Shown piece after piece: positions 36,381 through 44,378 of a stretch of 54,698 nucleotides of DNA (within the stretch, counting starts at the first letter, position 1; each line of letters opens with the position of its first letter). The notes under the pieces were generated by a model. It had not been told where the DNA came from, did no database searches, and was given only the letters and a program-made list of their open reading frames with translations. The position numbers and the translations under genes are program-made. The DNA is from Alicyclobacillus sp. (GTDB lineage Bacteria; Bacillota; Bacilli; Alicyclobacillales; Alicyclobacillaceae). Location: NCBI GenBank assembly GCA_023511295.1, contig JAIMBT010000025.1, forward strand, positions 1 to 54,698, written 5' to 3'.

Positions 36381-37166
36381 TCACTGCGCCACGTACCCAC
36401 CATCTATCACGACGGCCTGCCCGGTCACCCCACGACCCGCATCGGATGCCAGGAACACGGCGTAATCCGCAATCTCCTCCGGCGCCAGCAAGCGCCGCTG
36501 CGGCACAAGCGGGTAGATGACCTCCTCTAGCACGCGTTCCAACGGGACGTTGCGCGTCCGCGCCAAGTCGGTCAACTGATTTCGCACGAGCGGTGTATCG
36601 ACATAGCCTGGGCAGAGCGCGTTGACGGTGATCCCGTGCGCGGCACCTTCCAGCGCCGCCACCCTCGTCAAGCCAATCACGCCGTGCTTCGCCGAATTGT
36701 AGGCGGCTTTGCCGGCAAAGCCAATCAGCCCATTGATGGACGCAATGTTGAGAATCCGCCCAAACCTTTGCCGCTTCATCACGGGAAACGCATATTTAAT
36801 GGCAATGAACGGGCCAATCAACATCAACTGGACAATCTGTTGGAACTTCTCCGTGGGGAAGTCTTCGAGATCTGCCACGTACTGCATACCCGCGTTATTG
36901 ACGAGCACGTCCACCGTTTCGAACCGGTCCTGCGCGAACCCCACCAACCGGGCCAGGTCCGCCTCCGAACTGGCGTCGGCCGCCATGGGTTCCACCTGCA
37001 GGCCTTCCGCACGGAGCCTGTTCGCAGCCGTCTCCGCTGCGTCGGCCCGCAGATCAGAGAGCACCACACGAGCCCCGGCGCGGGCCATAGCGGAGGATAT
37101 GGCGAGCCCAATCCCGCTCGCCGCCCCGGTCACCACGGCCGTCCGCCCTTTCAACACCTGTTCCAA
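36381..37166 (-). CDS. 3-hydroxybutyrate dehydrogenase (SDR family)
   Basis: A 261-residue short-chain dehydrogenase starting at TTG 37166 behind GAGGGGGAATGAACG. Motifs: TGAASGIGLAISSAMARAG for NAD, NNAGMQYVADLEDF, catalytic serine in ILNIASINGLIGFAGKAAYN and the YNSAKHG lysine. The segment HGVIGLTRVAALEGAAHGIT and NALCPGYVDTPLVRNQ are characteristic of D-3-hydroxybutyrate dehydrogenases, which oxidise 3-hydroxybutyrate to acetoacetate. It follows an alpha/beta hydrolase gene by 13 bases, fitting a pathway in which the hydrolase releases 3-hydroxybutyrate from oligomers (inference). Confidence 0.88.
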   Translation of the reverse strand: MEQVLKGRTAVVTGAASGIGLAISSAMARAGARVVLSDLRADAAETAANRLRAEGLQVEPMAADASSEADLARLVGFAQDRFETVDVLVNNAGMQYVADLEDFPTEKFQQIVQLMLIGPFIAIKYAFPVMKRQRFGRILNIASINGLIGFAGKAAYNSAKHGVIGLTRVAALEGAAHGITVNALCPGYVDTPLVRNQLTDLARTRNVPLERVLEEVIYPLVPQRRLLAPEEIADYAVFLASDAGRGVTGQAVVIDGGYVAQ

Positions 37167-37179
37167 CGTTCATTCCCCC

Positions 37180-38421
37180 TCACTCGTTCGCGCTGCTATC
37201 GGCCGCCGCGGGCCCTACCGAAAGCAGATGGTCCGGCTCCCGCGCGAACTGTTCAATCGACGAGAAGCACCCCGACAGCGGCGGATTCGTGCCGGTTTCA
37301 ACCCACGCCTCCAAATGATACAACGCCGCCTCGAAGTACGGCTGAACCACCTGCTGCCCGCTCCTGTGCAGTCGAAGCAACCCGTCGACGTGGTTCCCAC
37401 GTGCAATCTCGTATAGTCGATGCCACTGCGACGCCCCCGCGGAATGAACCAGGTCCGCGTATGCAGCAGCGTGATCTCGAAAGGGAATCAGGCAGTCCCA
37501 GCTGCCAGCGACGGAGAGCAGTGGACGTCTCAGTCGACCCGTGTTGGCGATAGGCGCTATCCGGTCCGCCAGGAGTGCCAGCCGTTCCTGCCACGGGTAC
37601 TCGGCCAAAACATCCGGATGACGCAGCCAATGGGACGACCAGTCCAGCGCGAAGGGTGCCCACTCTGGGTCGAGCGAGCGGCCGTAGAGCCAAAGGGTTA
37701 CGACCCAATACACCTGAGCATACGTCTCCCACGCGACGCTGGAGGCTTCCGGCAGACCCGCATCCGTTAAGCGCGCCAAGGCGGCCCGGCGCTCGTCCGC
37801 CGTGCGGTCGCCTCGCCAATTGGCGTACACGGGGTACGCGGAGAGCCAGACCGGCAAAGCGGTCAGCAGGTGACGGCGTTCGGGGTGCCAGAGTACCCCA
37901 GACCACTCCACCCCGCCGTCGAACCGGTCCGAGTGCTGCTCCATCATGCGGCGGACGATGTAGCCGCCGTTGCTCACGCCCGCGATGTACGTTCGGTGAG
38001 CCGGACGGCCGTAGTGCATCGCGACCAAATGCTGCGCGAGGTCGGTCAACGTGACGTAGGACGCCTCCCACTCCGCCATTGAGCGCTGCGGATCTCGCAG
38101 CGTGAGACCCGGCGTCCCCTTGTCGCAGGTCGCAAACGCATACCCGCGCTGCAGAGCAATGTCGCCGAGCAACAGGTCCAATGAATACTCGTTTCGGACA
38201 GCCGGTGTGCCGCCCACGAGCAGTTTCCCGTTCCACGCAGCGTCATCTGGCAGGCGAACGAGGGCTCGTGCCGCACCTGCTTGTCCACGCCACACGAAGC
38301 CAGGCACCGGACGGAGGACTCGCGGCGGCGCGTACACCAGAGGTTCTGCGTCCGCGTTCGGTCCCTCGCTCCGCGTGGTTAGATCCGGCACCCAATGAAG
38401 GGATCCTTCTACAGTTTGCAC
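37180..38421 (-). CDS. Alpha/beta hydrolase, possible 3-hydroxybutyrate oligomer hydrolase
   Basis: A 413-residue cytoplasmic hydrolase starting at GTG 38421. The nucleophile elbow is YIAGVSNGGYIVRRMMEQHS (GxSxGG). An N-terminal PVRNEYSLD-like segment (TPAVRNEYSLDLLLGDIALQ) and FATCDKGTPG recall the tannase/3-hydroxybutyrate-oligomer-hydrolase group. A late aspartate in VAGSWDCLIPFRDHAAAY and a histidine in EIARGNHVDGLLRLHRSGQQ complete a likely Ser-Asp-His triad. There is no signal peptide, so it acts inside the cell. The pairing with 3-hydroxybutyrate dehydrogenase supports an intracellular polyester or ester role; no polymerase or phasin gene is in the window. Confidence 0.72.
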   Translation of the reverse strand: MQTVEGSLHWVPDLTTRSEGPNADAEPLVYAPPRVLRPVPGFVWRGQAGAARALVRLPDDAAWNGKLLVGGTPAVRNEYSLDLLLGDIALQRGYAFATCDKGTPGLTLRDPQRSMAEWEASYVTLTDLAQHLVAMHYGRPAHRTYIAGVSNGGYIVRRMMEQHSDRFDGGVEWSGVLWHPERRHLLTALPVWLSAYPVYANWRGDRTADERRAALARLTDAGLPEASSVAWETYAQVYWVVTLWLYGRSLDPEWAPFALDWSSHWLRHPDVLAEYPWQERLALLADRIAPIANTGRLRRPLLSVAGSWDCLIPFRDHAAAYADLVHSAGASQWHRLYEIARGNHVDGLLRLHRSGQQVVQPYFEAALYHLEAWVETGTNPPLSGCFSSIEQFAREPDHLLSVGPAAADSSANE

Positions 38422-38537
38422 GGTGATTCATCTCCCCGAGTTCTAGGCAGCAGATACAGTGCGGAGATGCGCGCACAGACGCAGCCCCACCGCGCCGAAT
38501 CCAGGTTCAGCCGCGGCAGGGCCGCTCAGGGCGCAGA

Positions 38538-39719
38538 CTACCCCAACAGTTTAAACGTCAGGTTGACGAACGATTCCACGCCAATCGGAAGCGCGTCTTC
38601 GTTGATGGCGAACTTCGGATGGTGGTGGGGGTACCAGCGCTCCTGCGGACCGTAGCCAGCCCCCACCTGGAAGAACGTCCCCGGCGAGACCTTCTGAAAG
38701 GCAGAGAAGTCCTCCCCGCCCATCGTCGGCGGGGCCTGAATCACGCGCTCCTCGCCGAACACCTCCTTGAGGGTTTCCTCGACGATGCGGGTGACCTCTT
38801 CGTCGTTTACGACGGGGTCATACCCGCGGACGTAGGAAAACTCGTAGGTCGCACCGTGGGCGGCGGTAACGCCGGCGATGATCCGCTCCATCCACGCGGG
38901 CACCTGCTCGCGCAGCTCCGGCTTGTAACTGCGGACCGTACCGCTGAACTCGACTTCACCGGGAATCACGTTGTCCGCCGTCCCGCCTTGAATCTGGGTG
39001 ACGGAGAGCACCAGCGGATCGAGCGGGTCTGCGTTGCGGGCGACCACGTGCTGCAGGTTGGTGATACACTGCGCAGCAATCAGCACACTGTCGACGCACT
39101 TGTGCGGGTACGCCGCGTGGCCGCCCGAGCCGATCACCTTGACCTGAAACGTGTCCGGCGCGGCATTGACCGGTCCCGGCCGGACGCTCACCTTGCCGGT
39201 CTCCATCATCGCGGCCAGGTGGATGCCGATGACATGGTCGACCCCGTCCATGACCCCGGCAGCGACCATCTGACTGGCTCCGCCCGGGAACAACTCCTCG
39301 GCATGCTGGAACAGGAACCGCACCTCGCCGCGGATGTGTTCGCGCAAGCTGGTCAACACCTTGGCCGTTCCGAGCAGCATCGCGGTGTGCCCATCGTGGC
39401 CGCAAGCGTGCATCACGCCGGGGTTCTTCGAGGCGAAGTCAAACTCGGTATCCTCGGTAATCGGCAACGCATCCATGTCGGCGCGGATAGCCAGTACCTT
39501 GCCCGGCTGCGAGCCAATCAGGCGGGCGACGACGCTCGTCGGCGTGGGCCGCGAAAGTTCAAGCCCCCCGAACGAAGCGAGCGTGTCGTACACGTACTGC
39601 GAGGTGCGCTCTTCCTGGAACGACAGCTCCGGATTTTCGTGCAGGTGTCGGCGCCACGCGACGACGTCCGGCTTCACCTGTTGCACGAGGGCCGAGATGG
39701 AATCCACAGCGACGGACAT
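38538..39719 (-). CDS. M20-family metal-dependent amidohydrolase
   Basis: A 393-residue peptidase-family M20D amidohydrolase; ATG 39719 follows GGAGATGGGGGAGC. Metal ligands are seen in MHACGHDGHTAMLL, in FLFQHAEELFPGG (Glu-Glu), in VIGIHLAAMMETG and at the end in RWYPHHHPKFAINEDALPIG. The dimerisation domain occupies roughly residues 180-290. Relatives remove acyl groups from amino acids or hydrolyse indole-acetyl or hippurate-type amides. It is followed by a 116-base gap and the hydrolase/dehydrogenase pair on the same strand. Length and motifs are normal; substrate unknown. Confidence 0.93.
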   Translation of the reverse strand: MSVAVDSISALVQQVKPDVVAWRRHLHENPELSFQEERTSQYVYDTLASFGGLELSRPTPTSVVARLIGSQPGKVLAIRADMDALPITEDTEFDFASKNPGVMHACGHDGHTAMLLGTAKVLTSLREHIRGEVRFLFQHAEELFPGGASQMVAAGVMDGVDHVIGIHLAAMMETGKVSVRPGPVNAAPDTFQVKVIGSGGHAAYPHKCVDSVLIAAQCITNLQHVVARNADPLDPLVLSVTQIQGGTADNVIPGEVEFSGTVRSYKPELREQVPAWMERIIAGVTAAHGATYEFSYVRGYDPVVNDEEVTRIVEETLKEVFGEERVIQAPPTMGGEDFSAFQKVSPGTFFQVGAGYGPQERWYPHHHPKFAINEDALPIGVESFVNLTFKLLG

Positions 39720-39780
39720 GCTCCCCCATCTCCTTCTCAACATTCTGGAAATCCGGTGGACGGTGGCGCCCTGTCCTCTT

Positions 39781-39828
39781 CACGGGTCGTCCCGTGCCTC
39801 GCCAACCCACCATGCGCAAACGCATGGT
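39781..39828. terminator. Pair of short perfect hairpins between zinc-ribbon and M20 genes
   Basis: CACGGG-TCGT-CCCGTG (39781-39796) and ACCATGCG-CAAA-CGCATGGT (39809-39828) lie close together in the 240-base gap. Neither is followed by a T-run on either strand. They may slow transcription from the zinc-ribbon gene or flank a regulatory site; no gene is present in this gap. Confidence 0.4.
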
Positions 39829-39959
39829 ACAGCCCACCGCTATCTAACAACTATGAACGTTCGGCGGGCGGATGTCCGATTCCTCCAAATTTCTTTCGCC
39901 TTCGAAGGGATGTGAACCGATTTGCACCGGATGGCAGAGAGGGATACGGGGTGCAGCCC

Positions 39960-41156
39960 TCACGCGAACAGGTCGTTCTCCATCGTCAGTTTCGGTGCGA
40001 TTCCACTCGGTGGCAGCCAGTCTTCCTTCGGCTGGTCTGGCACCGGATGATGCTCAAACGTCACGTAGACCGTGCCCTGCCGGCCTCTCAGTTCGAACCG
40101 ATAGGCCACGTGCGTGAACCGTTCCGCGTCAAATCCCGGCAACACGAGAAACCGTAAGCGGTGCGCGCGCGATGCGTCGACGTGGGATTGCGTCAGCACT
40201 CGCCCTTGCGACTCCCCCTCGAACGGACCCCCGAGTACGGTCACCAACGCACCTGTCGCCCGCTCCGTGCCGACAATCCAAGGCCGAATCTGCAGGTTTT
40301 GAAACGGGAACGGGAAGCGAATCATCAGGGGGTTGGACGGGATCACCCGCATGCAGATGGCGGCGAGCAACAGACTCGGGACACCCGTGTTCAGCAGGTC
40401 CACGTCCAGCAAGTCGTGCAGGTCTGGTAGGCTCGCAATCAAGGTAATGCGGGCGAGTGAGAGTATCAACAGGGCGAAGCACAGCATCATGGCCACGCCG
40501 ACGCTGACCGCGCGCATGACGAAGCCGAATTCCGCCGCGCTGTGGAAGTACGTGGCGTGCAGCGCTTGGACGGTCGCCGTGATCATGGCTGACACGACGG
40601 TGATCATAATGAACACGAAGAACACCACAGCGTAGTTGAACGCGCGGCCGCTGCGCAGGACTTCGCGGTAGGCGATGAAGCGCTGACGAATGCCCTGTTC
40701 GAGGCGAAACTTGTACTCAAAGTTGCCACGGTCCCCCCAGCAGTCGTAAGGCAGCTCCATCAGTTCCCACAAGATCTCGCGGCAACGCTGAATGCGGTGT
40801 TGACTGTTGATGGACACAAAGATGGTGACCAGGCCGACCAAGGTCAAGGTGGAGGAACTGATATCAAAGACAACCGAGATCACGTCGCTACCGCTGACGC
40901 CCTTTCGGTCCAACACCCCGACGTGCAGGAACCAGTACGTGAGGCTCCAAAAGCCCACCACGCAGGCAGCAATCGCGACCACGGACAACCCGGTTTCGCG
41001 GAGGGCGCGTGCGCGAGAACGACGGCTTCTCAATGCGTCCTCCGCGCGATGCGTGAAGATGCTCTCGGGTGGCTTCTGTTGCCCTAACGGCAATCCGCAG
41101 TTGTGACAGTGTGGCAGGGTCGGGTTCAACAACTGTCCGCAGTTGGTACAGTACAC
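39960..41156 (-). CDS. Zinc-ribbon multi-pass membrane protein, unknown function
   Basis: A 398-residue protein starting at GTG 41156, two bases after the upstream stop and behind GAGGGCGTG, so it is coupled to the phosphoribosyltransferase-like gene. Residues 3-20 form a zinc ribbon with C3, C6, C17 and C20 (YCTNCGQLL...HCHNCG). Membrane segments follow at about 55-75, 90-110, 175-205 and 215-240 (GLSVVAIAACVVGFWSLTYW; VVFFVFIMITVVSAMITATV). The C-terminal 120 residues are soluble and beta-rich. Zinc-ribbon membrane proteins of this type are common and mostly uncharacterised. The tight link to a PRTase-like enzyme is the main clue to its role. Confidence 0.78.
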   Translation of the reverse strand: MYCTNCGQLLNPTLPHCHNCGLPLGQQKPPESIFTHRAEDALRSRRSRARALRETGLSVVAIAACVVGFWSLTYWFLHVGVLDRKGVSGSDVISVVFDISSSTLTLVGLVTIFVSINSQHRIQRCREILWELMELPYDCWGDRGNFEYKFRLEQGIRQRFIAYREVLRSGRAFNYAVVFFVFIMITVVSAMITATVQALHATYFHSAAEFGFVMRAVSVGVAMMLCFALLILSLARITLIASLPDLHDLLDVDLLNTGVPSLLLAAICMRVIPSNPLMIRFPFPFQNLQIRPWIVGTERATGALVTVLGGPFEGESQGRVLTQSHVDASRAHRLRFLVLPGFDAERFTHVAYRFELRGRQGTVYVTFEHHPVPDQPKEDWLPPSGIAPKLTMENDLFA

Positions 41157-41157
41157 G

Positions 41158-42090
41158 TCACACGCCCTCGCCCTTGTCGGTGTTCCGGTGCAGGACGGTA
41201 GGGCCGGCTTGAACCAGCATCGGATGTCCGGCGTTCCACCAGACGACGCGCAATTCCGGGGCAGCCGCCGCCACGGCAATCGCCTGTGCGGCGTCGCTTT
41301 CGACGAAGTGCGTGCAACCCATCTCGAGCGCCTTGGCTGCTTTCCAACCACCCGTCGACGCCGCGGTGGGATGCGCGACTCCGTCGTCGCGAAAGTACAC
41401 GGGCACGTCAAACCCGTGCGCCTGCAGCCAAGCCCGAGTTCGCGCCTCATCCTCCACCGGACGGCCCGTGACGATGCAGTCTCCCGGCAACACCTGTGGT
41501 GCGTACACGGCCGGGGCCATTTCATCGCGCAAGCTCAGCGCGCGCTCCAAATCCTGAGCGTAGAGCGCGCCGTCCACGTCCTCCAGAAAGACCCCGTCCA
41601 TATCCCACGCCACCTTTTCGTAATCGGAGTCGTGAGGCAGGAGGATGCTGTCAACGGCGGGATTGAGCCGGTGGCGCTCCCAGGGGAGAATCACGCGCAC
41701 CTGCTGAGACCGAAAGTCGAAGCACGAGTAGTCGGGTACGGACGCAGAGAGGCGGTCCTGACACACCACCAACGTCGACACCCGATACCCGCGGTCGGCG
41801 AGGAACTGCCGGCAGTCTATGAGCGTCCGGCCGCTGCCAGCGAAATCCTCACACAAAAGGAGCTGTTGTCCCGCTGCCGGCGCCGGCCCGCACCACTCCG
41901 CCTGCGCGAGCGCGCGGTCGTAGCGGAGGAAGTACACCGGCAATTCGGTCAGGAAGGCCAGGTGGACGCCAGGAAACGACCCTCCGCGCAAAATGGCGAC
42001 CAACCCTTGAAAACCTGCCCGTGCCACCTCACCAGCCAGTGCATCCAGTTTCAACGCTATGGAATTGTAGTCCAGGTAGACATGTCGCAT
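41158..42090 (-). CDS. Phosphoribosyltransferase domain fused to a HAD-like domain
   Basis: A 310-residue two-domain protein. The first half is a type I PRTase: VAILRGGSFPGVHLAF (pyrophosphate loop, residues 32-47) and the PRPP-binding signature LLLCEDFAGSGRTLID (77-92). The second half opens with AWDMDGVFLEDVDG (residues 161-174), the DxDGV/L motif I of HAD phosphatases, followed by a later cap-like region, CIVTGRPVEDEARTRAWLQA, which holds a motif II threonine, and then GWKAAKALEMG with a motif III lysine. Both domains look active. PRTase and HAD proteins occur together in stress and nucleotide-related operons such as those around ter genes; a direct fusion is less usual. Substrate unknown. 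Confidence 0.78.
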   Translation of the reverse strand: MRHVYLDYNSIALKLDALAGEVARAGFQGLVAILRGGSFPGVHLAFLTELPVYFLRYDRALAQAEWCGPAPAAGQQLLLCEDFAGSGRTLIDCRQFLADRGYRVSTLVVCQDRLSASVPDYSCFDFRSQQVRVILPWERHRLNPAVDSILLPHDSDYEKVAWDMDGVFLEDVDGALYAQDLERALSLRDEMAPAVYAPQVLPGDCIVTGRPVEDEARTRAWLQAHGFDVPVYFRDDGVAHPTAASTGGWKAAKALEMGCTHFVESDAAQAIAVAAAAPELRVVWWNAGHPMLVQAGPTVLHRNTDKGEGV

Positions 42091-42212
42091 CGATGGCAGC
42101 CCCCACCCCGTTGGTCGCGCAGCCGGTCACCCGTCCCGAGTGCGCAATCCTCGCTTGCAGCCCTCACAAGCCGATTCGAATTGTAACATAGTGTCGGGAT
42201 AACACGGGTGTG

Positions 42213-42241
42213 TTGACACCCATCTTTTCCCGTGGTATGGT
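42213..42241 (+). promoter_or_regulatory. Sigma-A promoter of the ABC exporter operon
   Basis: A perfect TTGACA (42213-42218), a 17-base spacer and TATGGT (42236-42241). The leader ORF starts 47 bases downstream of the -10. Confidence 0.85.
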
Positions 42242-42287
42242 AGCGTTATCTTTTCCATCCCAATGTTTCGAGAGGAGGTCAGCTGGA

Positions 42288-42368
42288 ATGCGACGCCTTG
42301 CGGGCATTACCCCAATGAATCCAATCGGCACGCATTCAAAGGCTGACCTGACTTCGGGCTTGGTGTAG
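42288..42368 (+). CDS. 26-residue leader peptide upstream of the ABC exporter
   Basis: A short ORF beginning ATG CGA CGC CTT and ending TAG at 42368, preceded by AGAGGAGGTCAGCTGGA, one of the strongest ribosome binding sites in the window. The product is 26 residues, MRRLAGITPMNPIG and a polar tail, with no hydrophobic segment or homology I recognise. It stands between a near-consensus promoter and an intrinsic terminator. The layout is that of a translated leader whose ribosome position controls read-through, as described for bmrB ahead of bmrCD in Bacillus subtilis. The peptide sequence itself is probably less important than where ribosomes stall (inference). Confidence 0.65.
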   Translation: MRRLAGITPMNPIGTHSKADLTSGLV

Positions 42369-42406
42369 GGAGAGCGACACCGCGTACCACAACCCTACTG
42401 ACCACA

Positions 42407-42434
42407 GACCTCAGGGGCAGCCTGGGGTCTTTTT
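42407..42434 (+). terminator. Intrinsic terminator (attenuator) before the ABC exporter genes
   Basis: GACCTCAGG (42407-42415), a 5-base loop and CCTGGGGTC (42421-42429) form a 9-bp stem with one T-G pair, followed by five T. It lies inside the operon leader, 39 bases after the leader ORF stop, so it must be bypassed for exporter expression. Confidence 0.85.
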
Positions 42435-42533
42435 CGTGTTCCCCGGGCGCTTCCCGTGTGTCTGCCCGCAGTCAGGCGCCGGACGCGCGGCCAGCTATAT
42501 CCGGTCGCAGCGCCAACCAAGGGGGACTCATCC

Positions 42534-44378
42534 ATGCAGACGAACACACAGACAGAACACAACTTGAACAGGAACGGAAACACACCCCGGCCGTCTGTCG
42601 GTCCGTTCGGCGTGGGCGGCGGCTCGCCGGCGCAGGCGCCCCAGGCGACAGGGTCCACCGCCTGGATGCTGCGGTACGTGAAGCCGATTCGCGGGCGCAT
42701 GGCCGCACTCATGCTGTTCCTGCTGGCCACAACCGCGATGCAGCTCATCAACCCGCAGTTGGTGCAGCACTTCATCGATACCGCCTCCGCACGCGGCCCG
42801 ATGCCCGTCCTGGTCCGACTGGCGGGCCTGTATCTCGCCGTTGCGCTGGTCAATCAGTTGGTGACCGTCATCGTGAGCTACCTCGGCAACGACGTGGCTT
42901 GGCGAGCGACCAACCAACTGCGCGGAGACCTGCTGCGACACTGTCTCCGGCTCGATATGCGGTTTCACAACCTGAAAACACCGGGCGAGATGATTGAGCG
43001 GATTGACGGTGACGTAACCAACATGTCGAACTTCTTCGCAACCTTCATCGTTCAGATTGTCGGCAGCTTCATCCTGCTGGCCGGCATCCTCGGCGTGATG
43101 TTCTGGCACGACTGGCGGATTGCGACCGTGATGACCGCGTTCACGGCGGTCTCCATCACCGCGATGATGTTCGTCCGGGATCTCGGCGTCCGCTCCACCC
43201 AGGCGGAACGGCAAGCGACCGCGGCGCTGTTTGGGCTGATGGAGGAGCGGATTGCGGGCATTGAAGACCTGCAAGCGAACGGCCATGTGCCCTACGTCAT
43301 GCACCGATTCCACCGCGCGATGCGGTCCGTCTTCCAAACCGGCCGAAGGGCCTGGATGCTGCGGGTCGTCCCGTGGAATGTGACCGTCGTCCTCTACGCC
43401 GTCTCGGTCACCGCGGTTCTCTCGATGGGCGTCCGCCTGTACCTCGCAGGGCAGGTCAGCCTGGGGATGCTCTACCTGTTCTTTCAGTACACGCAAATGC
43501 TGAACGATCCGATTGAGCAGCTCGGCAACCAGATGCAGGATTTCCAGCGCGCGAAGTCCGGCATGCGTCGCTCGCTGGAGCTGTTCTCGCTCCAAAGCGA
43601 GATTGCGGACGGAGCGGAGACGGAACTCCCGGAGGGTCCGCTCGCCGCATCGTTTGAGCACGTGCACTTCAGCTACAACCCGGGAGAACCGGTGCTCCAC
43701 GACGTCCACTTTGAGCTGAAGCCCGGCGAGCGGCTCGGCGTCGTCGGACGAACCGGAAGCGGAAAGTCGAGCCTCAGCCGCGTCCTGCTCCGGCTGTACA
43801 ACATTGACCGAGGCTGTATCCGGTTGGGCGGGGTGGACATTCGCTCCATCCGCCTCGATGCGCTGTATCGGCGAGTCGGCATGGTGACGCAGGACGTGCA
43901 GTTGTTCGACGGGACGCTCCGCGACAACCTCACCTTGTTCAACCCGGCTGTGTCGGACGCCGAGATCCTGGACGTCACCGCTCGGCTCGGCCTGCGCCCG
44001 TGGATTGACGACTTGCCTCTTGGGCTTGACACCCACCTCGCCGCAGGCGGCACGTCGCTGTCCGCCGGAGAGGCACAGCTGTTCGCCCTCACGCGGGTCT
44101 TCTTGACCCAGCCGAGCTTGGTCATCCTCGATGAACCGTCGTCGCGGCTCGATCCGGCGACGGAAGCGACCCTGCAGTCCGCGGTGGACCAGCTGCTGGA
44201 ACAGTGTACAGGCATCGTGATTGCGCACCGCCTTTCGACGTTGGAGAAGGTCGACCGCATCCTCGTCCTGCAACACGGGCAGGTCGTCGAGTTTGGCCGC
44301 CGCGCCGACTTGGCGGCGGACCCCTCGTCCCATTTCGCAGCCCTGCTGCGCACCGATAGATTGGAGGAATTCGCATGA
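42534..44378 (+). CDS. Heterodimeric ABC exporter subunit 1 (BmrD-like arrangement)
   Basis: A 614-residue type IV ABC exporter half-transporter: six helices (about residues 45-330) fused to an ATPase domain. ATG 42534 follows AAGGGGGACTCATCC. Walker A is [14 protein letters not shown] near residue 403, and Walker [18 protein letters not shown] near 532 keeps the catalytic glutamate. The ABC signature is [13 protein letters not shown] instead of LSGGQ, a degenerate form. Together with its partner's altered Walker B this predicts one degenerate and one active ATP site, as in BmrCD, LmrCD and TM287/288. It probably exports a drug or amphiphile; the operon has a leader-peptide attenuator. Confidence 0.93.
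   Translation: MQTNTQTEHNLNRNGNTPRPSVGPFGVGGGSPAQAPQATGSTAWMLRYVKPIRGRMAALMLFLLATTAMQLINPQLVQHFIDTASARGPMPVLVRLAGLYLAVALVNQLVTVIVSYLGNDVAWRATNQLRGDLLRHCLRLDMRFHNLKTPGEMIERIDGDVTNMSNFFATFIVQIVGSFILLAGILGVMFWHDWRIATVMTAFTAVSITAMMFVRDLGVRSTQAERQATAALFGLMEERIAGIEDLQANGHVPYVMHRFHRAMRSVFQTGRRAWMLRVVPWNVTVVLYAVSVTAVLSMGVRLYLAGQVSLGMLYLFFQYTQMLNDPIEQLGNQMQDFQRAKSGMRRSLELFSLQSEIADGAETELPEGPLAASFEHVHFSYNPGEPVLHDVHFELKPGERLGVVGRTGSGKSSLSRVLLRLYNIDRGCIRLGGVDIRSIRLDALYRRVGMVTQDVQLFDGTLRDNLTLFNPAVSDAEILDVTARLGLRPWIDDLPLGLDTHLAAGGTSLSAGEAQLFALTRVFLTQPSLVILDEPSSRLDPATEATLQSAVDQLLEQCTGIVIAHRLSTLEKVDRILVLQHGQVVEFGRRADLAADPSSHFAALLRTDRLEEFA

Larger units (their letters stand above)
42091..42533. promoter_or_regulatory. 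Promoter, leader ORF and attenuator region of the ABC exporter operon
   Basis: This 443-base gap holds a near-consensus promoter (42213-42241), a leader ORF (42288-42368) with a strong ribosome binding site, an intrinsic terminator (42407-42434) and then 100 bases to the first ABC gene. The RBS segment AGGTCAGC (42276-42283) is perfectly complementary to GCTGACCT (42342-42349) inside the leader ORF. GTAGGG (42365-42370) can pair with CCCTAC (42393-42398). Confidence 0.8.

Noticed and set aside
42288-42368. T-box or known riboswitch before the ABC exporter
   Set aside because: No T-box sequence (TGGNACCGCG-like) or known aptamer pattern is seen; a translated leader plus terminator explains the region better.
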